41,085 nt of DNA from Anaerolineales bacterium UBA7227 (GCA_002473085.1 DKTP01000079.1:1-41085), one strand, 5' to 3'; shown: positions 7,950-15,187, counted from the first letter of the stretch. Translations and numbers: made by a program. The notes: generated from the sequence alone by a model not told the origin.

Positions 7950-8547
7950 GGACGGCCTCCACTTCTTTCGCCTTCTTCAGGATGGTCTTGAGTTGGTCAA
8001 TCCCCTTGATGCGCCTGGGCGTCATGCTCATCCGTTGTCTGGTCAACATCCCAAAGCCCATCGGCGCCATGCTGGGGAGGCGCAGGGGAAAGTGTTTGAG
8101 ATAGTGCCGCGTAGCCAGCCCGAATTCGAAACTGCGCCCGTATTCCTCGACCATGTCCACAAAGGTTTGCGAGAAATCGGGCGCGGTTGTATCGCGGTAC
8201 AGTTTGGCTTCGATCGCCATGCCCTTGAGCGTGTACATCACATCCGCGATATGCACGTTCTGCGGACAGCGCACCACGCAGTGATAACACGATACGCAGA
8301 TCCAGGGCGTGTTGCTCATCAACGCGTCTTTGCGCATCCCTGCCCGAATCATAGCGAAGAGCATACGCGGCGTGTGGTCCATATCCGCGGCGGAGGGGCA
8401 GGAGCCTCCGCATGTTCCGCACTGGATGCACATCTCCAGCCGCGAGACGCCCGCCGTTCGGCTGGAAACCTCGTCCAGCAGCGTCAGGTCTTCAATTAAT
8501 TTTGGAATTGGGGAGGGTGGGGCTTGACTTTCCGGTGCAATTTCCAT
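7942..8547 (-). CDS. hdrC: HdrC, ferredoxin-like subunit
   Basis: This is a 201-residue iron-sulfur protein that links HdrA with HdrB. Two [4Fe-4S] motifs are clear: CIQCGTCGGSCP (C40, 43, 46, 50) and CVSCYHCVVRCP (C84, 87, 90, 94). The rest is helical and ends in a Lys-rich tail. I place the start at ATG 8547, which has AAGAGGAT just upstream, rather than the in-frame ATG at 8607. It is the first gene of the hdr-mvh operon. The ribosome binding site overlaps a 16-bp palindrome, and a CRP/FNR-like site lies about 90 bases upstream. Confidence 0.92.
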   Translation of the reverse strand: MEIAPESQAPPSPIPKLIEDLTLLDEVSSRTAGVSRLEMCIQCGTCGGSCPSAADMDHTPRMLFAMIRAGMRKDALMSNTPWICVSCYHCVVRCPQNVHIADVMYTLKGMAIEAKLYRDTTAPDFSQTFVDMVEEYGRSFEFGLATRHYLKHFPLRLPSMAPMGFGMLTRQRMSMTPRRIKGIDQLKTILKKAKEVEAVHE

Positions 8548-8554
8548 AGCATCC

Positions 8555-8570
8555 TCTTTCTTAAGAAAGA
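8555..8570 (-). promoter_or_regulatory. 16-bp palindrome overlapping the hdrC ribosome binding site
   Basis: TCTTTCTTAAGAAAGA is a perfect palindrome. On the minus strand its right arm runs into the AAGAGGAT Shine-Dalgarno of hdrC. It could be a repressor site, or a weak RNA hairpin that masks the ribosome binding site. Confidence 0.4.
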
Positions 8571-8628
8571 AACACTCCAGCCGCGTTCGGTCGGAGTGTG
8601 ACAGCATGGATGAGCGCTAAAATCATTA

Positions 8629-8644
8629 TGTGAAAATAATCACA
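8629..8644. promoter_or_regulatory. CRP/FNR-family-like operator upstream of hdrC
   Basis: TGTGAAAATAATCACA has the perfect TGTGA-N6-TCACA form of the CRP consensus. A second inverted repeat, ATTAT-N6-ATAAT, overlaps it at 8625-8640. The centre is about 90 bases upstream of the hdrC ATG, in AT-rich DNA where the operon promoter must lie. Which regulator binds, and whether it activates or represses, cannot be read from the sequence. Confidence 0.5.
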
Positions 8645-8665
8645 AAAATAAAAGCGCGGAAAGTA

Positions 8666-8715
8666 ACTATCGGATAGTGTCATTTGTCATAACTTCGGAT
8701 TCCTATATGTATAGG
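8666..8715. promoter_or_regulatory. Two further palindromes in the hdrC-ubiA intergenic region
   Basis: ACTATC-G-GATAGT lies at 8666-8678 and CCTATA-TG-TATAGG at 8702-8715. Together with the site at 8629-8644 they make three evenly scattered inverted repeats within 90 bases of the AT-rich stretch between the divergent hdr and prenyltransferase genes. The remainder of 8571-9012 holds a degraded repeat at 8868-8898 and the promoter at 8975; I see no gene in it. Confidence 0.35.
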
Positions 8716-8867
8716 CAAATTCCCATCCCGTTTCGCACTTGTTCATACATATAGCCGCATTTTGGCGCCTCCAGCAGGCTGGATCGCTGCGTTTGACGGG
8801 GCTTTGCGCCAACTTCTGGCAACCCGGCAAAGGAGCGGCTAATTGCCTGGATTTTTTGCGTCAAGCC

Positions 8868-8898
8868 GCCAAGGCTCAAAGGTTCTTTGTGGCTTGGC
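8868..8898. repeat. Imperfect inverted repeat of the interspersed intergenic type
   Basis: GCCAAGGCTCAAAG at 8868-8881 pairs with CTTTGTGGCTTGGC at 8885-8898 except for the three central positions, with a 3-base loop. The following sequence continues with CTTTCGTG and CTTTGTG words of similar length. The style resembles the other short-period elements in this window. Confidence 0.45.
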
Positions 8899-8974
8899 GC
8901 TTTCGTGACTTTGTGTTTAGCCCATCATTTTAGCCGCTCTCCCGACGATTGCGTCTTTTCCGCCTCGATAGTGT

Positions 8975-8983
8975 TGTTATAAT
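8975..8983 (+). promoter_or_regulatory. Extended -10 promoter of the first UbiA gene
   Basis: TGTTATAAT is a perfect extended -10 (TG at 8975, TATAAT at 8978-8983), 30 bases before the ATG at 9013. The -35 region is weak. AAGGAG at 9001-9006 is the ribosome binding site. Confidence 0.6.
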
Positions 8984-9012
8984 CATCCAATTCTTTGCTC
9001 AAGGAGCCCCTC

Positions 9013-10038
9013 ATGAATTTTGCAATGTGGAAAAAAGCCCTCAACGTCATCCCCGAAGTCTCGAAAGAGGAGTGGGACAAACTGGATGTCGTCTCGAAGT
9101 GGCTGATCTCGACCCGCGCCGCAGTCCTCATTATGACCTTCATCTCCGCCGCCCTCGCGGGACTTTTCGCCTGGCGCGACGGTTCGTTCTCCTTCCTGCC
9201 GTGGCTCGCGCTGACCCTCGGCCTGATCCTCGCCCACGCTTCCAACAACATCTTCAACGACTTCACCGATTATGTCCGCGGCGTGGATAAAGACAACTAT
9301 TTCCGCACCATCTACGGCGCGCAGCCCATCGCCTCGGGCTTGATGACGCGCCGCCAGCACCTGACCTACTTCGCGGTGACGGGTCTGCTTGCCCTGCTGT
9401 GCGGCCTCTATCTCATCTATATTAATGCCGGCGATCCCGTCGTCTGGATTCTGCTCGGGCTGGGCGCGTTCTTCGTCCTGTTCTACACCTGGCCGCTTAA
9501 GTACATCGCCCTCGGCGAGGTGGCCGTTCTCATCGTCTGGGGCCCGCTGATGATCGGCGGCGGCTACTACGTATTGACTCACGCCTGGGACTGGAACGTG
9601 GCTATCGCCAGCCTGCCCTATGTTTTCGGCGTGACGACCGTCATCTTCGGCAAACACATTGACAAACTCCAAATTGACCGCGAGAAGAAGATCCACACCC
9701 TGCCCGTCCTCATCGGCGAGAAGGCCGCGCGCTATACCATCCTGGCGATGATGATCCTGCCGTACCTTATCACCGCCTATCTGATCGCGATCAAATTTTT
9801 CACGCCGATCATGCTGGTTGTGCTGCTGGCGATTCCCACCCTGCGGAGAGTCCTGCCGGCCTTCCTAAAGCCGAAGCCCGCCGAACGTCCCGCGGATTTT
9901 CCCGACGGGCAGGGCGGCTGGCCGCTCTATTTCGCCCCGATGTCTTTCTGGAACAACCGCTCCTTCGGCATGTACTTTATGCTCGGCCTGCTGGCGGACG
10001 TGTTGATACGAATTTTCATCCCCGCCTTCTGGCGATGA
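9013..10038 (+). CDS. UbiA-family prenyltransferase (copy 1)
   Basis: This is a 341-residue membrane protein with about eight to nine transmembrane segments. UbiA enzymes move a polyprenyl chain onto an aromatic or other acceptor in the membrane. The first Asp-rich motif is NDFTDYVRGVD and the second is HIDKLQIDREKKIHTLP, both needed for Mg-diphosphate binding. The pattern is closest to MenA-type enzymes of menaquinone synthesis, but the acceptor is not proven. A conserved soluble N-terminal stretch (FAMWKKAL, then EEWDKLDVVSKWL) precedes TM1 and is shared with copy 2. I use the ATG at 9013 because of its AAGGAG. A strong hairpin terminator follows. Confidence 0.85.
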   Translation: MNFAMWKKALNVIPEVSKEEWDKLDVVSKWLISTRAAVLIMTFISAALAGLFAWRDGSFSFLPWLALTLGLILAHASNNIFNDFTDYVRGVDKDNYFRTIYGAQPIASGLMTRRQHLTYFAVTGLLALLCGLYLIYINAGDPVVWILLGLGAFFVLFYTWPLKYIALGEVAVLIVWGPLMIGGGYYVLTHAWDWNVAIASLPYVFGVTTVIFGKHIDKLQIDREKKIHTLPVLIGEKAARYTILAMMILPYLITAYLIAIKFFTPIMLVVLLAIPTLRRVLPAFLKPKPAERPADFPDGQGGWPLYFAPMSFWNNRSFGMYFMLGLLADVLIRIFIPAFWR

Positions 10039-10042
10039 TTTC

Positions 10043-10075
10043 AAAAACCAGGTTTCTTGTAGAAACCTGGTTTTT
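10043..10075. terminator. Terminator formed by an AGAAACCTGGTTT-type palindromic repeat
   Basis: A 15-bp perfect stem (10043-10057 with 10061-10075) and a TGT loop end in a T run. It closes the first UbiA gene. The core AGAAACC-N-GGTTTCT recurs at 17564 and 25237, so this terminator is also a member of an interspersed repeat family. Confidence 0.8.
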
Positions 10076-10092
10076 TTGTATGTAATCAGTTG

Positions 10093-10098
10093 TATAAT
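10093..10098 (+). promoter_or_regulatory. -10 element of the second UbiA gene
   Basis: A consensus TATAAT lies 32 bases upstream of the ATG at 10131, just after the terminator. AAGGAGAGAG before the ATG is the ribosome binding site. This gives copy 2 its own promoter. Confidence 0.5.
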
Positions 10099-10130
10099 TT
10101 GCCACAATCAAACTCAAGGAGAGAGTAATC

Positions 10131-11174
10131 ATGAAGATCAACTTTGCCATGTGGCGTAAGGCTATGTGGGAACTCGTCAAGATGGACGACAAAAAAGAGT
10201 GGGACGCGCTGGACGTTATATCCAAGTGGCTGATCGCCACGCGCTCCGCCGTCACCACGGTTACCATCTATTCCTGCATCATCGCGGGACTGCTCGCCTG
10301 GCGCGATGGATTCTTCCAGTGGCTCCCGTTCCTCGTCCTGACCCTCAGCCTGTTCATCGCCCACGGGACCAATAACCTGCTCAACGATTACACCGATTTC
10401 TCGCGCGGCGTGGATAAGGATAACTATTTCCGCACACAATATGGAGTCCATCCGCTTGTGCAGGGTTTCTGGACCAAATCGCAGCAACTCCAATGGTTTG
10501 TTGCCAGCGGCATTCTTGCGGTGATCGGCGGTTTTTATGCCCTGTTCTACACAGGCTTTAATCCCTACGTGATCGGACTGTTTGTGTTCGGCGCGTTGAT
10601 CTTGCTGTTCTACACCTGGCCTCTTAAATACTGGGCCCTGGGTGAGTTTGCCATCTTCCTTATCTGGGGACCGGTGATGATCGCTGGCGTCTACTTTGTC
10701 CTCGCGCTTGGGGCCGGGGTGCACAATCCCGCCAATTTGTGGAATGTGGCACTGGCGGGCGTTCCCTTCGGGCTCAGCGTTGCCAGCATCAACGTGGCCA
10801 AGCATATTGACAAGAGTGTGGATGACCGCGAGCGGGGCGTCGGCACCTTCCCTGTGCGCGTCGGCGAAAAAACGGCCCGGGCGGTCAACCAACTGGCGGT
10901 TATTGCTGTTTATGCGGTCGTTCTATATCTGGTCGTCGTTCATTATTTCACCCCCATCATGTTGATCGTCTTCTTCGCGGTCAAACGGGCCTTGCTCGTC
11001 CTCGGCGTGCTCAACAAGCCGCGTCCCTCCGAGCCGCCCAAAGAATGGAAGGCCTGGCCAACCTGGTTTTCAGGTTTTGCCTTCTATCACAATCGTTTGT
11101 TCGGCGGTCTGCTCATTTCCGGCTTGATTGTGGATTCGCTTTTGCGCATTCTCCTGCCGTCGTTCTGGCGTTGA
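10131..11174 (+). CDS. UbiA-family prenyltransferase (copy 2, tandem paralogue)
   Basis: This is a 347-residue multi-pass membrane protein and a clear paralogue of the preceding gene: NFAMWRKAM, EWDALDVISKWL, LAWRDG and RGVDKDNYFRT line up without gaps. The Asp motifs are NDYTDFSRGVD and HIDKSVDDRERGVGTFP. The sequence between motifs has diverged enough (by eye about half the residues differ) that the two may use different acceptors or chain lengths. It has its own promoter and a terminator-like hairpin downstream, so it can be expressed independently of copy 1. Confidence 0.85.
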   Translation: MKINFAMWRKAMWELVKMDDKKEWDALDVISKWLIATRSAVTTVTIYSCIIAGLLAWRDGFFQWLPFLVLTLSLFIAHGTNNLLNDYTDFSRGVDKDNYFRTQYGVHPLVQGFWTKSQQLQWFVASGILAVIGGFYALFYTGFNPYVIGLFVFGALILLFYTWPLKYWALGEFAIFLIWGPVMIAGVYFVLALGAGVHNPANLWNVALAGVPFGLSVASINVAKHIDKSVDDRERGVGTFPVRVGEKTARAVNQLAVIAVYAVVLYLVVVHYFTPIMLIVFFAVKRALLVLGVLNKPRPSEPPKEWKAWPTWFSGFAFYHNRLFGGLLISGLIVDSLLRILLPSFWR

Positions 11175-11237
11175 GCCGCCCTCTGGCCTGATTGCGCCGG
11201 GCGCCGACGCGGGATTGACGGATGGGTTAAAAATGCC

Positions 11238-11272
11238 CAAAGTTTTTCCGATTTCAGCCGGTGGAAACTTTG
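11238..11272. terminator. Hairpin between convergent genes
   Basis: CAAAGTTT at 11238-11245 pairs with AAACTTTG at 11265-11272, in the space between the end of the second UbiA gene and the end of the lipoprotein gene. It may act as a two-way terminator. There is no long T run. Confidence 0.4.
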
Positions 11273-11285
11273 AGCAGTTTTGCGC

Positions 11286-11711
11286 TCAGGGCAATTTTTC
11301 GAGCGTGAAGTCCAGCCGCGTTGTTTCGCCTTCCTTGACAACGACTTCCTGGCTCGACTCTTTATAGCCGTCTTTCCTTGCCGTCAGGGTGAAGGTCCCC
11401 GCTGGGAGCGGCCATGTGTATTTTCCGTCTTCCCCGCTGAGTACGAGAATCTCTGGGACGGCTGTGGATCCCTCCGTCACCGCGATGCCGACCTCGGCTA
11501 ACGGATTCCCCTCGCTGTCGGCGATCGTTCCGAGAACCTGCGTGTTTGTTCCTTGAACGGCAGCGGGCGGCAAAACATCGTCATCGGATATTGAGGCGTC
11601 TTTGCCCGAGCACCCCGCGAGAAGCAGGATAACGATTCCCGCTCCAATTACGAAAAATTGCTGTCCAACCTGGTCAAATGCGGATCCGGTGTGCGATCGT
11701 CCAGTAAACAT
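11286..11711 (-). CDS. Lipoprotein with carboxypeptidase-regulatory-like domain
   Basis: This is a 141-residue exported lipoprotein. A hydrophobic segment ends in LLLAGC (lipid-modified Cys34). A short acidic linker follows, then one beta-sandwich domain of the carboxypeptidase-regulatory-like kind: GTIADSEGNPLAEVGIAV, then GEDGKYTWPLPAGTFTLTARKDGY. These domains usually act as structural or binding modules on the cell surface. The start is supported by AAGGAGG at the right distance. It lies downstream of the secreted serine protease on the same strand, separated by a hairpin. The function is unknown. Confidence 0.75.
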   Translation of the reverse strand: MFTGRSHTGSAFDQVGQQFFVIGAGIVILLLAGCSGKDASISDDDVLPPAAVQGTNTQVLGTIADSEGNPLAEVGIAVTEGSTAVPEILVLSGEDGKYTWPLPAGTFTLTARKDGYKESSQEVVVKEGETTRLDFTLEKLP

Positions 11712-11731
11712 CGAGAGCCTCCTTAATCATG

Positions 11732-11760
11732 CCCCCGGCCATTTTTTGGATGGCCGGGGG
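11732..11760. terminator. Strong hairpin between the protease and lipoprotein genes
   Basis: A 10-bp GC-rich stem (CCCCCGGCCA at 11732-11741, TGGCCGGGGG at 11751-11760) is present. Neither side has a long T run, so it could be a terminator or an RNA-processing or attenuation hairpin between the two co-directional genes. Confidence 0.5.
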
Positions 11761-11782
11761 ATTTGTCGAGTCTACGCCGATT

Positions 11783-12751
11783 TTACGGATACGGATAGTT
11801 TCTCCAGGTTTTGAAGTTGTTGAAGACAGCCTGTCGAATGCGGGTGGCGCTGTTCCCGAAGTACGGGCTTACGCTGGTTCCGTAAGTGTGAATGCCGACG
11901 CCGTAATAGCAGTTCTTGGTGCATCCGCTGCCGGTCCACCATTGGTAGAACGGAGAACCGCTCTGACCGCCGTAGGTATCGATGTTGTACCAGAACCGAT
12001 ACGTATTGACGTGCGTGACGGGGCCGCTCATGAACCATTGTTGGCCTGAAGGCTTGTCGCCGGGATAGCCTTTGACGGTGAAGTTTCCTGGGAAGGCATT
12101 GCTTGCCTGCCAGCGGTAGCCGAACCATCCCACCGTATTGCCCTTGGCGGCTTTGGTCTGGATCGCGCCGTAATCGTAGCTGGGATTGTGGCTCGACGTC
12201 CATCCAGATACGCTAAAGAGCCGATGCGAAGTGGTGGACCCGTAGGGCGCACTCGCTCCATTGCGGCCCGGATAGACCGTGATGGAAGTGGCCCATTTGT
12301 TGGTCGAGGCATCGTAGACGCAGTGACCGGCTGTAATGACGGTGCGCGGGCCGATGAACCAGCCCGTGCAGCTTCCGGTCCCGCTCGGGAATTTCACCAC
12401 CAGGTACGCGATCGCCCGGTTGGGGAATGCTGTGGTGGGATTTTGTCGCTTACGCCCATCGGCGCCGATGACCGATTCCGGGCTGCCGCCTCCCAGGGGC
12501 GCGAGGTTCAGGTCCGCTTCCGGGATGATGGTATTTGTTTTAGAGAGTCTGCCGTTTCCGACGTGGGGCGCAGAAGACTTTAGCCCGGATATTTCCGCCA
12601 TCGGCAGGACGCCGTCTATGTTGGAAACGGGCGTGTTTGGATCAAGGGCGGCTTCCTGAGCGTTCGCAGACCCTGTCGATACGCCGACGCTCGCGATGAG
12701 CGCCAGAATAGTGACGATCAAAAAAGTAAAATTAGCCTGTCGTTTCATCAT
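11783..12751 (-). CDS. Secreted V8-like (glutamyl endopeptidase family) serine protease
   Basis: This is a 322-residue precursor. A Sec signal peptide covers about residues 1-31 (ends SANAQ). A propeptide-like stretch of about 75 residues follows, then a trypsin-fold domain of the S1B group. The catalytic triad is visible: His143 in TAGHCVYD, Asp193 in YDYGAI and Ser264 in GGQSGSP. Two cysteines near the His (SCTGWF and GHC) and two near the C-terminus (SGCTKNCYYG) could form disulfides. Many aromatic and Ser/Thr residues are usual for such exported enzymes. The ribosome binding site is AAGGAG. No cognate substrate or inhibitor gene is evident, though a surface lipoprotein gene follows. Confidence 0.88.
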   Translation of the reverse strand: MMKRQANFTFLIVTILALIASVGVSTGSANAQEAALDPNTPVSNIDGVLPMAEISGLKSSAPHVGNGRLSKTNTIIPEADLNLAPLGGGSPESVIGADGRKRQNPTTAFPNRAIAYLVVKFPSGTGSCTGWFIGPRTVITAGHCVYDASTNKWATSITVYPGRNGASAPYGSTTSHRLFSVSGWTSSHNPSYDYGAIQTKAAKGNTVGWFGYRWQASNAFPGNFTVKGYPGDKPSGQQWFMSGPVTHVNTYRFWYNIDTYGGQSGSPFYQWWTGSGCTKNCYYGVGIHTYGTSVSPYFGNSATRIRQAVFNNFKTWRNYPYP

Positions 12752-13171
12752 ATACTCCTTCTTGGTGGCAAAGTTGGAAAAAGTATTTCGTTCCCATAAG
12801 GGAACTTCAGCGTCGATCTCCTGACTGCCCTGCTGCGGGCATGATTGTGATTTTCAATAGTTCATCGCGTCATGGCGCCTCCAAAAGAATCTGGGATAAT
12901 TTTCTCTTTGACCGCAGATGATAGCGTTTTAAAAATACCTGACTACGTTGGCGCTTATGGTGTGATTTTCATGTCGTGCGTTGCGCGAATTTCATGGAAA
13001 TTCCAAAACTTGTGTTGAAAATCGCCGCATATTCAGTTCACAAAAAGGGGAAGCCTAACAAAACTGTAAACTTATTGTATAACCATTCTATCGTTTTTTC
13101 AAGGAAACAAAAGTACTATCAAAGTCTGATATGGGCAGAGCCCCTGCGGCCGGTTTTCGGGATGAGATATT
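12752..13171. other. 420-base AT-rich intergenic region, no gene seen
   Basis: This stretch upstream of the protease gene is visibly richer in A and T than the flanks, especially 12880-13140. It must hold the protease promoter on the minus strand, but I cannot name a convincing -10/-35 pair. A + strand open frame at 12976-13254 runs into the next gene, lacks a ribosome binding site and looks like chance. Confidence 0.5.
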
Positions 13172-14020
13172 TCATAAAGGGGGCGTCCATTCCACTTCCA
13201 GCCACGCCGCCTCATTCTTCAATACTCCGAATCCGATCTCTCCTTCGGGCGTGAACTTCGCGAACTGATTGTCAATCCAGATGACCAGTCCCAGCGGCGG
13301 ACGCGGACTCACCGGCGACTCGGACACGAGCGCGTCGTCCACCCAAAAAGCGGACCGCGTCGGACTCCACTCGAGGCGGTACGCGTGCCATTCAGTTGGA
13401 TCCACGCTGATGCGTGTTCCCGCCTCCCCGATGACGCGGCGAGCTAATCCCCTCAGCCACATCCGCGTCCTGCACGTAGCCAGAAATGGGGAGGCCAGGA
13501 TACCCGTCAGCGCCAACAATGAAGAGGGGATGCGCGGAGAAGAAAACGCCTGCGCCAGAAATCCATTTCCAAAACCGGCCTCGGAATCCCGAAGTCCCAT
13601 TTTGGAATCCCGAAGTTCTACCTCGGGATCGTTTTCGGGATCATTTCCGAAAGCAGAGCTTTCGGATTCCTGATTCAAGTTAAATGACAGCCAGTTCTCC
13701 TCCGACGCGTGGAAAAACCAGACCGCGTTGGGAAGCGCGGGCAGGCGAAGCGGATTCCCGCCAAATCCGAGCGAGAGTCCGAACGGGTCGTTCCACAGCC
13801 CGAAGCCCCACGTCCCGGGCAGGGAAGCGCTCGAGACGCGGGCGCGCAGGCTCAGGGTCAGGGGAGGACGCGAGGGAAAGTCTCCGCGCGGGAGGCCGCT
13901 GTAGTCGTCCAGTTGGGCGAAGCGATAGGCGGAGGCGTCGCCCGCGGGGATTTCCATCCGCCAGCCGTTGGGGAGGGGCGTGACGTTTGCCTGCTTTGAG
14001 AAACGCGGGACGATGGGCAT
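13172..14020 (-). CDS. Concanavalin-fold (GH16/LamG-like) protein of unknown function
   Basis: This is a 282-residue protein without a signal peptide. The C-terminal part (EWHAYRLEWSPTRSAFWVDD, then LVIWIDNQF) is the strand pattern of laminarinase-like or LamG beta-sandwich proteins. The N-terminal part (TLSLRARVS, then GTWGFGLWNDPF) fits the same fold. I do not see the ExDxE catalytic motif of GH16, so it may bind rather than cut. Around residues 116-146 it carries a low-complexity insertion containing two LRDS units, encoded by repetitive DNA at 13583-13666. It starts one base after the stop of the GGDEF gene, so the two are probably translated together. Confidence 0.55.
   Translation of the reverse strand: MPIVPRFSKQANVTPLPNGWRMEIPAGDASAYRFAQLDDYSGLPRGDFPSRPPLTLSLRARVSSASLPGTWGFGLWNDPFGLSLGFGGNPLRLPALPNAVWFFHASEENWLSFNLNQESESSAFGNDPENDPEVELRDSKMGLRDSEAGFGNGFLAQAFSSPRIPSSLLALTGILASPFLATCRTRMWLRGLARRVIGEAGTRISVDPTEWHAYRLEWSPTRSAFWVDDALVSESPVSPRPPLGLVIWIDNQFAKFTPEGEIGFGVLKNEAAWLEVEWTPPL
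13583..13666. repeat. Repeat and palindrome inserted in frame in the concanavalin-fold gene
   Basis: GGAATCCCGAAGT occurs at 13583-13595 and again at 13604-13616, a spacing of 21 bases (three heptamers, or seven codons). TCGGGATC words follow. A palindrome, CCGAAAGC-AGA-GCTTTCGG, lies at 13647-13665. Together they encode a low-complexity stretch that interrupts an otherwise ordinary beta-sandwich protein. Confidence 0.6.
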
Positions 14021-14021
14021 G

Positions 14022-15128
14022 TCAGCCGCCTGTGACGACTTTATTTTTCCCGGCTTCCTTGGCAGACTTGAGGAACTGTTCCGCCTTTAGGAGCAATTCC
14101 ATCGTGTTCTGGCCGTGCGCGGGGAAACTTGCCACGCCAACCGAGATGGTGGTCGGATAGAGCCAGCGCTGCGAGGCGCGTTCCACGGCCGCCCGCAGGC
14201 GTTCTCCGATTGCGGATGCCTGCCGGCTGTTGGTATCGGGCAGGATCACGATGAATTCGTCTCCCATGCGCCAGCGGCCGAGGAAATCTTCAGGGCGAAG
14301 AACGGCGGCGAGCGTGGCGTTCAGCTTGCGGATGATATCGTCGCCTGCCGCGTAGCCCACGCTGTTGTAGCGGCGCAGGTCGTCGCCGTCCACAAGGCAG
14401 ACGCTCAACGGCCTGTCCTGTTGCGCGGCTTCCCGCAGCGCAAGGTCCAGTTTGTGTTGGATGGCGATCATGTTGGGGGAACCGCTGATCGGATCGGTGT
14501 AGGCTAGTCCGAAGGTGTTTTCGAGCATATAGCCCAGGTCGGTGATGCGTTTCGACATCAGCACGATGGCCTGGGCGGTGTCGTAACTCAATTTCAACGT
14601 CTCGTCTATGTGGATGATCTTGAAACTCTCGCTGCTTGACGAGAAGTTGTGTTTTTCATTTAGATATTTCCAGACCATGGTGGCGTCGGACGGCTGGTTG
14701 AGGGGAAAATGAAAGACGCTGAGCCGCGCAATGGGGGAATTCAATCCGAATTGTTTCGCGTTCTCATTTAATTGTTTGTACAGCTGCCTGGCTTTTTGCG
14801 CGTGCATTTCATGCGTTTCCCCGATCATCACGGCCACAAAGTCGTCGCCCGTTATGCGGTAGACGTTGGAGCGGGTGATGTCTTTGATGGCAAAACCGAA
14901 CCAGCGGAGCAGGCTGTCGCCGAAGGCGCGCCCCTTGACTTTGTTGATCTCCTTCAAATTACAGGCGTCCACCGCGACCAGAGAGAGCGGCTGACGCGAG
15001 CGATTTCCAAAATCGTTGTCAATCGCCTCGGAAAAACCGACCAGGTTGCTGCAACCGGTCAACAAGTCGGTTCGAAAAAAGGGATTCTGAAGTTCCGCGC
15101 GGTTCACGGCATCGCTACCCGCGGCCAT
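14022..15128 (-). CDS. Double GGDEF-domain protein with altered signature motifs
   Basis: This is a 368-residue cytoplasmic protein made of two GGDEF domains and no sensor or EAL domain. Domain 1 (about 20-180) begins DLLTGCSNLVGF and has TGDDF at 93-97 in place of GGDEF. Domain 2 (about 210-365) begins DPISGSPNMIAI and has MGDEF at 288-292, with RPED at 278-281 in the position of the RxxD inhibitory site. GGDEF proteins make cyclic di-GMP from two GTP. The acidic residues are kept in domain 2, so it may be active; domain 1 looks like a receptor or inactive partner. The only ATG overlaps a TATAAT, so a start farther downstream is possible. It is coupled to the concanavalin-fold gene. Confidence 0.82.
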   Translation of the reverse strand: MAAGSDAVNRAELQNPFFRTDLLTGCSNLVGFSEAIDNDFGNRSRQPLSLVAVDACNLKEINKVKGRAFGDSLLRWFGFAIKDITRSNVYRITGDDFVAVMIGETHEMHAQKARQLYKQLNENAKQFGLNSPIARLSVFHFPLNQPSDATMVWKYLNEKHNFSSSSESFKIIHIDETLKLSYDTAQAIVLMSKRITDLGYMLENTFGLAYTDPISGSPNMIAIQHKLDLALREAAQQDRPLSVCLVDGDDLRRYNSVGYAAGDDIIRKLNATLAAVLRPEDFLGRWRMGDEFIVILPDTNSRQASAIGERLRAAVERASQRWLYPTTISVGVASFPAHGQNTMELLLKAEQFLKSAKEAGKNKVVTGG

Positions 15129-15136
15129 TATAATGG
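15125..15136. promoter_or_regulatory. Palindromic TATAAT serving both strands
   Basis: CCATTATAATGG is a perfect 12-bp palindrome that gives a TATAAT on each strand, between the divergent GGDEF and 15188 genes. On the + strand it lies 54 bases before the ATG at 15188. On the minus strand it overlaps the annotated GGDEF start codon. Confidence 0.35.
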
Positions 15137-15187
15137 GCGGACACGTCTGATGAGTTTGCAGTTTTGACAGACGAAGCGCGGAGAGCG

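Noticed and set aside
12752..13171. Search for a small RNA or tRNA in the largest gene-free region
   Set aside because: No cloverleaf, no strong isolated hairpin with promoter; I saw only AT-rich DNA.
12976..13254. 92-codon + strand open frame in the AT-rich region
   Set aside because: No ribosome binding site, no recognisable protein, and it overlaps the end of the concanavalin-fold gene.
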